From positions 62,001 through 126,000 of the forward strand of contig JBBHKE010003238.1 of assembly GCA_037447655.1 (NCBI GenBank): a stretch of 64,000 bases of DNA, read 5' to 3'. A program made the position numbers and the translations under genes. This DNA comes from Zygnema cylindricum. Its lineage: Eukaryota > Streptophyta > Zygnematophyceae > Zygnematales > Zygnemataceae. The stretch's first letter is position 1. Each line of letters opens with the position of its first letter. This document shows, piece after piece, positions 45,301-57,158 of this stretch. A model generated the notes under the pieces. That model was not told the origin of the DNA and made no database searches. It saw only the letters and a list, made by a program, of their open reading frames with translations.

Positions 45301-48300
45301 CAACTTTCTCTTAAATTATCTCTATGTGGAGCCAAGATTTGGAAGCAAAGAAACATCCATATTCGATAATTTTGCATATTTCTGAAATGCTAAGCTTGTG
45401 ATCACCCAACCAATGAGAAATCAGAGGAAGCATTACTAGGTCGACTAGAAAAAAACATCCTCTAGCAAATTAAGCAGCCAGAATCCTTCCTATACTTCCC
45501 AAAACATCATTTGAACACAACAAAAAAATAATGGTCAGGGTAGCATTAAACAAACACAGCAAACCTTGCATCCAAGCAGAGGCTTGACAAATTTAGTAAA
45601 AATAACTGTAACTTCCAATACTACAGTCAGGCTGTCAAAGAAATCAAAAACGCTTAAGCAACCATGCAGTGCAACTTACCATTACAAGAATATTCTAAAA
45701 ACAGGAGAGACACGTCGAATGAAAAATGCAGAGGCAATAAAGAATGAGTGGATACCAAATCTAACAGACCGGAGAACACGCAATGGATCATCCAAAAACG
45801 TTTGTACCGGAGGCAACGGTGTACGAATGACTCCCGCCTTCAAATCAGAAATGCCTGAAAATAACAAGCAATATCATATTAGTCATGTTGAAATAAAAAT
45901 CTCTGATATCCTTTAAACCCTAAGACTATCAGATAGCCAAAGTATCAGATCTTAAATGAGAGAACAGAATCAGGGAGAAACACGTCATTTTAGACCTAGG
46001 CATATATATGAGGTCATGGAAATGGTTACCCAATATCAAAACGGTAATCAGTTTCCTTTCTTACAACATCCATAACACAGAGAATCCCGAACAGTCACCC
46101 CCAAATTTTAGCAGTACAATGAACTTACAAATACCTGTGAAACATCGACGGATAGTTCACTAAGTTGATTCTTGATACAAAATGTCTCACCTCCTAAAAT
46201 TATGGAAAGGCGAATCCACAAGAAGGAAAAAAAAAAAAAAAATTATGTATTTAAAATGATATTCCTTTCACAAAGAAAGCAGGTCCTACGTGGCACTTGC
46301 TTCTCACATAATATAAATGACAAGACAGAAAAACACCACGGAGGGAGGAGAGAGGAGAGAGGAGGGAGGAGGGAGGGAAGGGAGGGAAGGGAGGAGGGAA
46401 GAGAGGGGGAGAGGGGGAGAGGGGGAGGGGGGGAGGGGGGGAGGAGGGAGGGGGGGAGGGGGGGAGGGGGGGAGGGGGGGAGGGGGGGAGGGGGGGAGGG
46501 GGGGAGGGGAGGAGGGGGAGAGGGGGAGAGGGGGAGAGGGGGAGAGGGGGAGAGGGGGAGAGGGGGAGAGGGGGAGAGGGGGAGAGGGGGGGAGGGGGGA
46601 GGGGGGGAGGGGGGGAGGGGGGGAGAGGGGAGAGGGGGAGAGGGGGGAGAGGGGGAGAGGGGGGAGGGGGGGAGGGGGAGAGGGGGAGGAGGGGGAGAGG
46701 GGGAGAGGGGGAGAGGGGGAGAGGGGGGAGAGGGGGAGAGGGGGAGGGGGGAGAGGGGGAGAGGGGGAGAGGGGGAGAGGGGGAGGAGGGGGAGGAGGGG
46801 GAGAGGGGGAGGAGGGGAGAGGGAGGGGGAGAGGGAGAGGGAGAGGGAGAGGGAGAGGGAGAGGGAGAGGGAGAGGGAGAGGGAGAGGGAGAGGGAGAGG
46901 GAGAGGGAGAGGGAGAGGGAGAGGGAGAGGGAGAGGGAGAGGGAGAGGGAGAGGGAGAGGGAGAGGGAGAGGGAGAGGGAGAGGGAGAGGGAGAGGGAGA
47001 GGGAGAGGGAGAGGGAGAGGGAGAGGGAGAGGGAGAGGGAGAGGGAGAGGGAGAGGGAGAGGGAGAGGGAGAGGGAGAGGGAGAGGGAGAGGGAGAGGGA
47101 GAGGGAGAGGGAGAGGGAGAGGGAGAGGGAGAGGGAGAGGGAGAGGGAGAGGGAGAGGGAGAGGGAGAGGGAGAGGGAGAGGGAGAGGGAGAGGGAGAGG
47201 GAGAGGGAGAGGGAGAGGGAGAGGGAGAGGGAGAGGGAGAGGGAGAGGGAGAGGGAGAGGGAGAGGGAGAGGGAGAGGGAGAGGGAGAGGGAGAGGGAGA
47301 GGGAGAGGGAGAGGGAGAGGGAGAGGGAGAGGGAGAGGGAGAGGGAGAGGGAGAGGGAGAGGGAGAGGGAGAGGGAGAGGGAGAGGGAGAGGGAGAGGGA
47401 GAGGGAGAGGGAGAGGGAGAGGGAGAGGGAGAGGGAGAGGGAGAGGGAGAGGGAGAGGGAGAGGAGAGAGGGAGAGGGAGAGGGAGAGGGAGAGGGAGAG
47501 GGAGAGGGAGAGGGAGAGGGAGAGGGAGAGGGAGAGGGAGGGGGAGAGGGAGAGGGAGAGGGAGAGGGAGAGGGAGAGGGAGAGGGAGAGGGAGAGGGAG
47601 AGGGAGAGGGAGAGGGAGAGGGAGAGGGAGAGGGAGAGGGAGAGGGAGAGGGAGAGGGAGAGGGAGAGGGAGAGGATGAAGGAGAGGGTATAGGATGGGG
47701 AAAGGAAGAGGGCGAGGGAGAATGAAAGGGAAAGAGAGAGAGGTCACCTCTGCCAGTGAGATCCTCCACTTCGCCGGTGCTTATGTTGTAGAAAAGGCTG
47801 CCAGCCTCCAGTCCCATACAGAAGCGCCCCTTTTCTTATTATATCCAGAAACCCAATATTACAAACATCAAACCGGCTACGATAACAATAATTCCCTCCC
47901 TGCAATTTCTAACATAATAGAGGGAAAAAAACTCAATTCGTGTGACAGTAGAAATAGCTTGTGCTAAACAGCAAAGAAGTGCAAGAGGAGGACCTTACAT
48001 TGGCTAAAGACAAGACCAATATATTGATAGAACAAAAAGACAGGTTAAACAAAATTTGTCAATGTGTAAGGTTCCACAATCTGCTACATGCCATTAAGTT
48101 AGAACTGCTTGTTTTGATAACAGCAGTTCAAAATTTTAAAACCGAGCTCTCAACGAAATTGTCCCCATAGGCTCCCACCTGTTAATAGTGAGGTCTCTTC
48201 TGAAAGAATCCTCCTCAGCGGTCCCAAATGCCTGCAGCACTTCTCATGATTCCATAAGATAATAATATAATGATATAATAATACAAGAATATCACAATAT

Positions 48301-51300
48301 AACAATAAAACATAACAATCAGTAAACAAAGGTTCCTCTTTAGTGGTCCTATCCTCCGATGGCGATATCAACACGACGCACCTACTTACATGAAAAAAAT
48401 AGCAATCCAACAGATCTTTAACGCCATAAAAAAATTTGTACTTCAGACTTTGAAAATTTAAAGCCAATCCTGAAGAAAATGAGAATCGTGCATACTTGCA
48501 GTAAGTCCAGTTCCCTCTCATATGAGAGAATTTCAAATAAAATTCGTATGGAGCTGAAAGACATAAAATTGACATATCTCACAATGTTAATGTGGTCAAA
48601 CTAACGTACTAGCGCAAGACAAAATGTCATGTCTGAACCTTACTTTGGCATAGCGAAACTGACAAAAATAAGGTGAAAAATTACTCAAAACTGAACCGCT
48701 TCATAATTTGGAGAAATTGTAGGCCAGATCATAGAAAACGCACGGTTCAATGGCATAGTTCGGGTTTAGAAGGGTCCTACTGCGCAAACTCATGCGAAAT
48801 TGGTGAGCATACGGATAACCATCACCACTGGTTAGTGGGAATCAGCCATGATCATCTTAACAGAGATCACATATGACTAATCTTTTCTGCAGCAGAAACT
48901 TAAGCCTGATTTCTACATTCCTACAAGTCGGTGGCAAATTGCCACGTTTTAAGACCTTGAATGTTTTAGGCTCATCAACTCCAGCAGACTAACCAGATTG
49001 AACATGCAGCTGACAGAATTACAGAATTTAGGTTCGGACAAAAATTGGCAATGGAGGACCTGTTAGATGTTGCCACTCGGAACGTGTACCCAGGCAGGTG
49101 AATGATTAGTTGTAAACATTGGTACTCGCTCACTATTTTCTGTTTGAAACACTTGCATTTTTTTACCATAAAATGACGAGTGAAGAGAGAGGTTCAGATT
49201 TTCTGACAGATAATTTGCACCATAGCTTCTTAAACTCAGAAAAAAATTGACCACTGTAGGAATCGATCTAAGTCCACATGAAGTCTTACCATTGCAGCTC
49301 CAAATATAAAGACTTTTGTTCGACTAACTTGCCTGCTCCAATGCTAAAATGGTACACCGTGACTCGCTATAGCATTAATAACACTAATTCCGTCCCCCTT
49401 TTTTGCCCTCTGAATACAAAATAACTTATTATTACTAATAGCTTTTTTCTCAACATTAACTATACTTGCGGTTCAAAATTGTCCTTGTCATTTGGACCAG
49501 AAATAAAATTATTAACGCTAAAACAGTCCTCATGCTAATCACTTCTTTACAGTATAGCGATTCACGGTGTACTCGTGAAATACAAACCCAAAACAAACAT
49601 TGGACGGATCAATCAGAACAGACTATAATTTTTGACTTCAAAAGTGTGACAGCCTCCTTACATTAGCAAATTCGACGAGTGAGATAAGAAACTTACCATG
49701 TCAGGAATGCGTGAGTTGTCCGCATAAGTTTCAGCGCGCAAGTTTACAAAATCAATCCACTGTCCATGAACCTGCATGGTTGCCGTCTCCAAATGCTTTG
49801 ATTGATCCGGATTGCTGAATGAGACGACCCCTTCCCCCAAAAACAGAACAATCACATGTTAGTTACCTCTTTATTTTGCAAACGCAATCCTGGTTGTCTG
49901 GTCGCAATTTCTGGAGTGCACATACATTCTGTGTTTCTAATATGGTGCAAGACATTTTTCTGGCAGCTAGTGCCACATTCGACTCCACAGCAAAAAATAT
50001 TTTAGCTTGTTCCAATAATGTTACAAGAAAATTCCACTCAAGGCAGCTTATGCTATAACATAGCGGACAATGTAGACATTACATACACATGTGGATACAC
50101 ATACACTACTTTTAGCGATCAACTATTTAAGAAACGTTTCACATAACAATGGACCTAGATTCCTAAAAACAAACTAGCAAAGACTCCCACTCTTTGCAGA
50201 TTTTTTTGTGAAACATAACAAAAACAAAAGTCAAATCAAAGCATGCTATGCGCACATGATCCACCAAATCTTGGCATACGTGTACAGCCTAAAAAACTTG
50301 TGCTAACTCGGGGTGGAAGTGTACCTTTTGATGACTCCAATGTTGCGTGTTTCCACATGATGAAGCTTTAAGTACTCGTTGACCTTCTTGGCAAATTCTT
50401 CGCCCATCATGTTGTCAAGGGCAATATCAATGTCATGGCTGTCTTTTCCAATCAACTGCAAAAAAAAGAAGCGGCTTAAAAGCGCAATAAATTAAAAAAA
50501 ACTTTAAAAGGAGATGCATCTTACAGTCCTCTATGAGCATTTTGAAGCCATTAACTTCACAGGAGCTATATAACACAATAATCTGGCCATGTACCATCAA
50601 GTCAATGCCACTTATCGATTGTCATACCATATGGATCTTTGAAATGAAATGTCCATGTGCATGTATATGGGTTCCCGCGTGTGTAAGTGTGTATGACATA
50701 TGTAAACGCACAGAAAAAGACAGTGAATAACTAATCGACTTGCTACAACTCTACAAGGCTTTCCAGGCTTCGTTACAAAAAGCACAGCACTCGTTCAACG
50801 AACAGAATTAACCTAAATGCACATAGGCATGTACTAATAAGCATACACATGACATGCACACCATAGTTTTCATGTCTGGAAAGGTATGGACATACTCGAC
50901 GGTACTATACGTGTACTTAAGCGAGCATTTGATAATACAGGGTAATCACTTGTGATGTTTCCATACTTTTCGCACATTAAAACGAGGATGCACAAAACAT
51001 ATACATGCATGAAACACTATGGGTGCCATCATTTTTCCATTTTACACATAGAGTGTGAGTTGTGCGCACATTGCAATTTTGCAATAAAGCCTTCCGTTCT
51101 TTCTTCCACACGTTTTATTGCATACATACCTTATCACGAACCCAGCCTCCTGCAACTCTCAGCTGTAAAGTCAACCCAAAGTGTCGCACAACTTCTCTCA
51201 AAGTAGAAAATAATCATTCCTCCTCAGCTGTTAGCTTCACGTCTTCTCTCACGTCTTCTACATAACGACGCTGGGGAATGGAAGTCATATTTGCAACAGA

Positions 51301-51621
51301 AGCACGAAATGGTTGAGGATAGCCTAGCGACAATACACTGTGAGCAGTAGCAGGTATCTGGAAAAACCGCACTGAAGGCTGGAGCCAGGAATTGTCTGTT
51401 TGGAATTTATAAACAGCACATTTTAACAGGAAAAAGGAACTGTTGACAGGAAACAAACAGATGTACGGAGGCTTCTTGCGAAAAAGACGTTTATTTGTAC
51501 GGATAAAGTAAAATGATTGACAGAAAGACTGCTGAAAATCCGGTATGATCACTCTCCCGTGGCCTAAACCGGAGGAGAAGACTGTACGAGACACGTGCCG
51601 CAAGCAGCAGCCATGGCTCAT
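39368..51621 (-). CDS. CCA1: CCA tRNA nucleotidyltransferase, with an in-frame TGA
   Basis: Adds CCA to tRNA 3' ends; plant enzymes serve cytosol, mitochondria and plastids using alternative starts. Exons on the minus strand, all GT/AG and phase-consistent: 51130-51621, 50325-50455, 49697-49814, 48179-48231, 47748-47797, 45756-45854, 44844-44953, 44326-44453, 42570-42678, 41804-41887, 40951-41013, 40628-40802, 40128-40349, 39368-39465 (644 codons). Class II motifs: [11 protein letters not shown] (155-164), DIDIA with D172/D174, RRDLTINSLFYN (258-269), [12 protein letters not shown] (303-314). Further matches: [54 protein letters not shown]. Starts: Met1 (51621, organelle-like extension) or [13 protein letters not shown]. 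An in-frame TGA (51214-51216, codon 136) precedes the catalytic core. The last ~40 residues were not found; a truncated copia LTR lies just beyond. Confidence 0.93.
40016..40069. repeat. 27-bp perfect tandem duplication, CCA gene intron
   Basis: Two identical units beginning CAAGCTCTCATGTGACCTCT, at 40016-40042 and 40043-40069. The unit length equals that of the unrelated duplication at 21647. Confidence 0.9.
46336..47690. repeat. 1.35-kb purine array, GGGAGA hexamer, CCA gene intron
   Basis: The left part (46336-46825) is irregular G-rich (GGGGGAGG, GGGGGAGA). The centre (about 46829-47460) is an uninterrupted GGGAGA array of roughly 105 units, followed by two further runs with single breaks near 47462 and 47540. 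The 500-codon frames on both strands are artefacts. On the transcribed strand of the CCA gene it is a pure pyrimidine tract that begins within about 60 nt of the exon 5 donor at 47747. Confidence 0.97.
49353..49571. mobile_element. MITE in CCA gene intron
   Basis: 219 bp from TACACCGTGACTCGCTATAG to AGTATAGCGATTCACGGTGTA. Internal CATTAATAACACTAATTCCG and ATTATTAACGCTAAAAC are typical of the superfamily. Confidence 0.85.
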
Positions 51622-51928
51622 GGCAAAGCTTGCACAAGTTTCAAATCAAATTCACATTCAATTCCATGGGGATGACCAGCCTAGAGCACGGGAATTGCAG
51701 TTGAACTGTACTCACATGCGTGATTTTGGTTGCGAAAAGCGCTGACGTGAATTCGTACAGAATCTCTAAAATTTCAAACTGTTCCGGTGAAGCGTAACAA
51801 TCCTAATGAAATCGCGATACTTTACTGCAGGTACTCAAGTCGTACGTGCGGCCGCATTGGGGCACGCCTATGCACATATGTCGAGTGTAACGGGCATGTC
51901 TTTGTCAGCAAAAAAAAGTGGGGTAATC

Positions 51929-51980
51929 TACACCGTGAATCACTATTAGCCGTTAACGCTAATAGCGATTCACGGTTGTA
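51929..51980. mobile_element. Minimal 52-bp MITE (two TIRs back to back)
   Basis: TACACCGTGAATCACTATTA, a short CGTTAAC centre, then GCTAATAGCGATTCACGG(T)TGTA. Only the terminal inverted repeats remain, as a near-perfect hairpin about 310 bp upstream of the first Met codon of the CCA gene. Confidence 0.85.
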
Positions 51981-52280
51981 GTTTACGGGCACGACCTGAT
52001 TGCAACTCCCAGAAAACAACTGCCAGTAAATATGTCTGTACATATACTGGTACCTTTGAACCTCCATCCACCATCAGAATAAAAGTGGCGTACCGTAATT
52101 TACTGGAAATCATACGTTTTTGTACCATTTTATACTATTTTTTTTGTTTTTTTATAAAACATGTTCACTGCGAATCGAATAAGATCTCCAAAAATCCAAT
52201 CGTCAACATCGATAGTTTTTGTTTCTCCATGCGCGAAGCAATCGAGTGCGTGACGGAACCGCCGTCCTCAAGGAGGACAG

Positions 52281-52774
52281 TACACCGCGAATCGTAATTA
52301 CTAATTAGAGTAAATTACTCTAATTCGGTCGATCAAAATTTCGACTCTATCACATGAAATAGAGTAAATGATTCTAATTTTTTCATTATTCTATTTAAAG
52401 TAAAGTGTAATTAGCGTTTTTAATTATAATATAGGTTCGTTTTAAATAGTGTGGAGTGCGGACGACCTCCGACCGTGCAAAATTGTACTTATTAAGTAAA
52501 AAAGTACAAATAATGATTTAATACAGGCCGTTATCATGTAGCTACGTTTTAACAAACCGCGTAGTGCAAACGTCATAGTGACGATAAACTGTACGTTTTG
52601 CCAAATTCTGTACGGATACCTTATTTACAGTAGAGAATATTAGCGCGCCAAATTATAATACTTAAATAAATTAGAGTAAACTTCATAGTTGAAACAACTC
52701 TATCACACAAATTAGCATTCAATACTCTAATTTTTTATTTTAGTTTTTATACTCTAATTACGATTCACAGTGTA
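52281..52774. mobile_element. TA-flanked MITE, 494 bp
   Basis: TIRs TACACCGCGAATCGTAATTA and TACACTGTGAATCGTAATTA. Complete counterpart of the truncated copy at 12034. It lies about 660 bp upstream of the CCA gene start. Confidence 0.85.
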
Positions 52775-52868
52775 CTGTAGTCACTAGTCAGATATTGGCC
52801 GTAAACTCTCGCTACACGTGGATAATTTAATAAAGTGCCAATGGCGGCCAACGCTAACAACGTATAGG

Positions 52869-53219
52869 CCATAGTTCAAAAGTAGGTGAAAGTAGGCCCA
52901 TACAATATGCCTCATGTATGCAAAACATACAATATGACCTTAAGACCCATATTGTATTCGGACCAATTCGGACCAATTAAAACATTCGGACCGAACAATT
53001 TTATTTACACCGTCAGTGTCTGACGATCGAACGGTCCCTGATAAAAGTAGCGATCTAAAAAGATCACATGAAAAGCCCATAACACAACTTACGATAAAGG
53101 CGCTGACCAAATGCCTACCATAAAAACCATAGTTCAAAAGTGGGTGAAAGTAGGCCCATACAATATGCCTATTGTACGCAGAACATACAATATGACCTTA
53201 AGATCCATATTGTATTGGG
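52869..53219. repeat. 92-bp direct repeat pair
   Basis: Copies at about 52869-52960 and 53128-53219 share CCATAGTTCAAAAGT(A/G)GGTG, AAGTAGGCCCATACAATATG and ACATACAATATGACCTTAAG, with a few substitutions. The 167-bp spacer is unrelated. Confidence 0.85.
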
Positions 53220-54201
53220 GTATGTCCCCATGTACTTGTAACTTAGCGAACTTACTTTGTATTTTAGCGCGGATCCGCCAGACCCGATTATCAAGTGTCC
53301 CTATGTGTGTAAGGACGAAATCGTAACTTACGCTTGTGACGATTGTATACGTCGACAATAACTGTGACGGTTGTCAATATCTACAATCTGTGGTTGCACG
53401 TTATTTTTTGGAGTTGCTTGTGACGTCGCATGTCTTAATGTGACATTGTAGACGTACTGCCTTCCAGCCTGTGTCGTTTCACGATTGAAGACGAGGCGCT
53501 TTGCCTTTGCGACTCCTATCCGGTCGACGTGAAATGGCATCGGAATTTGAAGACCCCTGCAAAAAAGAAATCCATACTGGACGAAAACGGACAAAACCAA
53601 ACAAATTATGTACTTTTCTTTGTCGTATTCGAACGCAAATGGACAAAACATAGCGAATTATGTCCTTTTCTTTGTCCTTGGAAATCGTATAAAAATTTTC
53701 GAAAATTACGGCACGTGCGAATATATGTTCCTATTTGTTTATCGAAAATACCTAGTTTTGAAACACATCGCGCATGTGTTTTAAACGTAATGTTGAAGAT
53801 GACGTTTTTTTGTCGTGGAAGTGAGTCGAAAAACACAAGACGACAAATTTTCATACATCTTAAATTTGAGGATGACGTAAATTGTACTCTACAAATTTGC
53901 GATTCCTTCGTATGGTTGCAACTTAGGCAGTACGGCGCTAAGTTTTACAAGAAAACGACAGAAAAAAACCCTTACTTATGCACACGGGGACATACCCTTG
54001 GTCGCAAAATGAAAAAAAATAGCATAGTTGTCCTATTCGTACAGATTTCGACTTTTTTCCGAAAACTACATAGTATTCGTTACTTTCATACCGTTCGTTA
54101 GTTTTCGCTGTACGAAAACGTACGGAAACCGTCCCCTTAACCCTAAAAAATCCTTAAAAAATCCTAAAAACGTACGAAAACACACGGAAATGTACGTAGT
54201 T
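53220..54201. other. Intergenic; unsupported 190-codon frame
   Basis: A plus-strand open frame at 53529-54101 has no recognisable domain, an odd basic/aromatic composition and no splice or homology support. I see nothing else. Confidence 0.4.
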
Positions 54202-54716
54202 GTACGACATGTGTACCCTAAAAACCTAGGGGTACGGATAATGTAAGGCAGCTGTACTGTAATTTACCGGAATGTACGAAATGCACGTGAAGTACCCTAA
54301 ACACCCTAAAACCCCCCCATCACTAACCCTCAAAGTATTGAAATATACGGACGCCGTACGTAGATGTACGAAAATTGTAAGTCCGTATAACTGAAATATA
54401 CGGAAAAGTACAAAAATATACCCTAAAAATCTCAAAATAGTTATTGTCAAAAGTACGAAAAAATACGGACACCGTACGTAAATGTACGAATAATAGTTGG
54501 TTGTTTAACATAAATATTTGAGAACGCACGAGAATGTACCCTAAAACTCCTCAAACCCCCTAAAAGTACTGAAATGTACAAATATAGTACGCAAATGTAT
54601 GAAAATGTACGGTTACATAGTCAAGTACGCATTTAATAACATTTTTTTCATCGTTAAATGCGTATCGTGCGTAGTATTCGCGCGTTCGTTTCGTGCGTAT
54701 TATGCGCACGGGACAA
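54202..54716. repeat. CCCTAAA-bearing dispersed repeat (copy 2)
   Basis: Near-identical to 26421-26937 over its full length, both ending GCGTATTATGCGCACGGGACAAC. Downstream sequences differ completely. Confidence 0.88.
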
Positions 54717-55378
54717 CAATGAAAAATATCCATAGAGGTTTCATTCGTTAAAATTTTGAAATTTTTACGATTATGCATTATTTTTAGGGTTTTTTGAACT
54801 TTTCGTAAATTTCGTATACTATTCGTGTACGGATGGGATGTACGAATATGATGTACGGAATTCCTAAAAAAAGGTTGAAAGTACACCGTGACCCGTTGTT
54901 AGAGTTAAGAAATCGATACAGTTTCCCATGCTTTTAGGGTAGCCGCGAAAGTCAGTGTTCACATATTCGATGCATGAATTATGTGAGAACACGTTCTCGC
55001 GATTTTCTCTCGTCTTTTATGACTTGTAATCAAATTGAGTACTCTTTTCCGTGCGACGCACTCAATTTCCCCTGTCGACGCCATTATCTGACAGTATATA
55101 ATGTATGGATCTTAACCGATGGTCAAGATGTTGCCGTCAGATTAGAATGGACGTTAAAAAATTATGTCAAAAAATTTCAAGATTTTCCAAATCAGAATTG
55201 ACTGTGAAGTTGAGGAAAAATGTTCTCGTTCCACGTGTCAGGCACACATATGTCACGTGAACGGAAATCGGACGGACCTGCTAATTTCTAGCGTGTTTTT
55301 TGCAGGAAGAAAAAAAAAACAGGAGATACCGAAGGTGCTCGGTAATCATTTGAAAAAACTCATTGGCGGTCGATACAG

Positions 55379-55933
55379 TACATCGTCAATCGTTATTATA
55401 GTATATAACGCCAATTCGATGCCCTTTAAAAAAAAAAAAAAAACCCGAAATACAATCCATAATTCTATTTTTTTCCATTATTCTAATTAGGTTTCTCTTT
55501 CAATTAGCGTTAGAAATGAAAGTACACTTCGATGGAAATAGTGTGGCGTACGGACATAATATTTTCGTACAAAATGGTACCTTTTGAATTACAAAGGCAT
55601 AAAAAGACACTTAACATTATTCACACACATGTGAATGTGCACCGAAAGAATAGACGCAAACTCGTCGACAAAAATCACGTTCTCATATGTTCGTCCGTCG
55701 ACCGTGTGAACAGCGCGACGGCGTACGAATTGTCAGATTTTGTACGAATACACATATTACTGTAGACATTGAAAGTGCGGGTATTTATTATTTAGTACAA
55801 CCCAAATTATAGTTTGGGATTAATTAGTATATATATTTAAAAAAAAATAAAAAAAAATCTCGATTAGTGTTAATAACATTAATTGTTTTTTTACGCTATT
55901 TATCCCTTTACTCTAATAGCGATTGACGGTGTA
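55379..55933. mobile_element. TA-flanked MITE, 555 bp (copy 3)
   Basis: TIRs TACATCGTCAATCGTTATTA and TACACCGTCAATCGCTATTA. Same length and order as copies 1 and 2, including GTGGCGTACGGACA, CGTTCTCATATGTTCGTCCG and GGCGTACGAATTGTCAGATT. Confidence 0.9.
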
Positions 55934-57158
55934 CCGTACCGTAGAGGAGCCTGACCGTATATTTATATGTGCGGTCCGTACATATATCGCAGATAGTTAT
56001 CGATATCGGTGTTATCGCCGATAAATATCGATAAATATCGGTTAATTATCGGCGATTACACCGATAACGATATATCGTACCAATATATCGATTATCGGGT
56101 ACCCGAAAAAAGGTCCATATCGGCTATCGTAAAATCCTTACCGACACAACACTACAAATTGGCCTTGAAAAGTGCTGCCACTAAATGTCTCCGTAAAATT
56201 ACTGGTAGCTCTTGATGGAGGAACGGAACTATTCTATTCGAACTATTATTACATAAGGGTCTCCATTAAAATGGACATTTGCCTTATGCGATGACCTGTA
56301 CAGTACTTTGGCATTTTTTGATTTATTGGTAAACTGACCGTCGAAGCAAGCCACGTTATACTGGTGTGCTGCGTCCACTCTGGCAGTTGTGTGTACCTGT
56401 CTTATGTACAAAAGACAAAGAAAATGCGTCCACATTTACAGTTAAATCAAGTTCTTCCACGTTAAATCAGGAGTTTTTAGAAAGGCGTTTCTATTCGCTA
56501 CAGTACAGTAGCGATGTGTACTTCTCAGATGCAGTACGCCAGTACAGCAGATGAAAACCTGAGCCCGCAAAATGTCTATCCATATTGCATGGATTCCTCC
56601 ACTGGGAAGAAAACTGTAAACCGTTTCTATTCAATGTCCATGTCATTGTCGGTGCGCAGCGTAGCGTAAAAAGGGTGCAGATTACTAGATCAGATGTGCA
56701 CACTGTCGGAGCGGACAATAGTCCTGAAGCATTGCGCGTGCGTCACATGTATTTCCGACGTGTCCTCTCATTCATCTGCAAACAGATTATTTTCTGCGCT
56801 GCCATTCTTTCCTTTTCCTTTTTAAACCTTGATCAGTTTATCTGCACATAATATAAGAAGCAAGCATATAATTACAACGCACACGCACACGCACACCGAC
56901 TTACATATGAGCACACAAATCGAAGAGAGGATCAAATAAAACGAAGAGATTAAAAGAATAAAAGGATAAATCAAATGGAGTTAAGAAAGAAAAGAAAGGG
57001 TTGAAGGCCATGACTACTTTGAACACTCGTCCTGTCTTTGCCCGTTACTGCAAAAACAGTACCTTGCAGAAACCCGATTGTTGTTTAACGATAGGAGGAA
57101 TAATCTGACTTTGTGTAACATGCATTGTGAGGAGGTTGCAACCTAGGGTTAAGGGTTC
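55934..57158. other. Intergenic; ATATCG-rich stretch and CA-rich tract
   Basis: 55985-56150 is dense in TATCG/CGATA words like the interior of the hAT-type MITE at 27307 but lacks its termini. ACACGCACACGCACAC lies at 56879. No gene recognised; part may be promoter or 5' UTR of the gene starting at 57159. Confidence 0.45.

Noticed and set aside
46172-47817. Open frames of about 500 codons on both strands (Arg/Glu, Gly/Arg/Glu, Ser/Leu/Pro repeats)
   Set aside because: They are translations of the GGGAGA hexamer array, open in several frames at once, and lie in an intron of the CCA gene.
53529-54101. 190-codon plus-strand frame
   Set aside because: No domain, no homologue I recognise, no splice context, flanked by repeats; a chance frame is the simpler reading.
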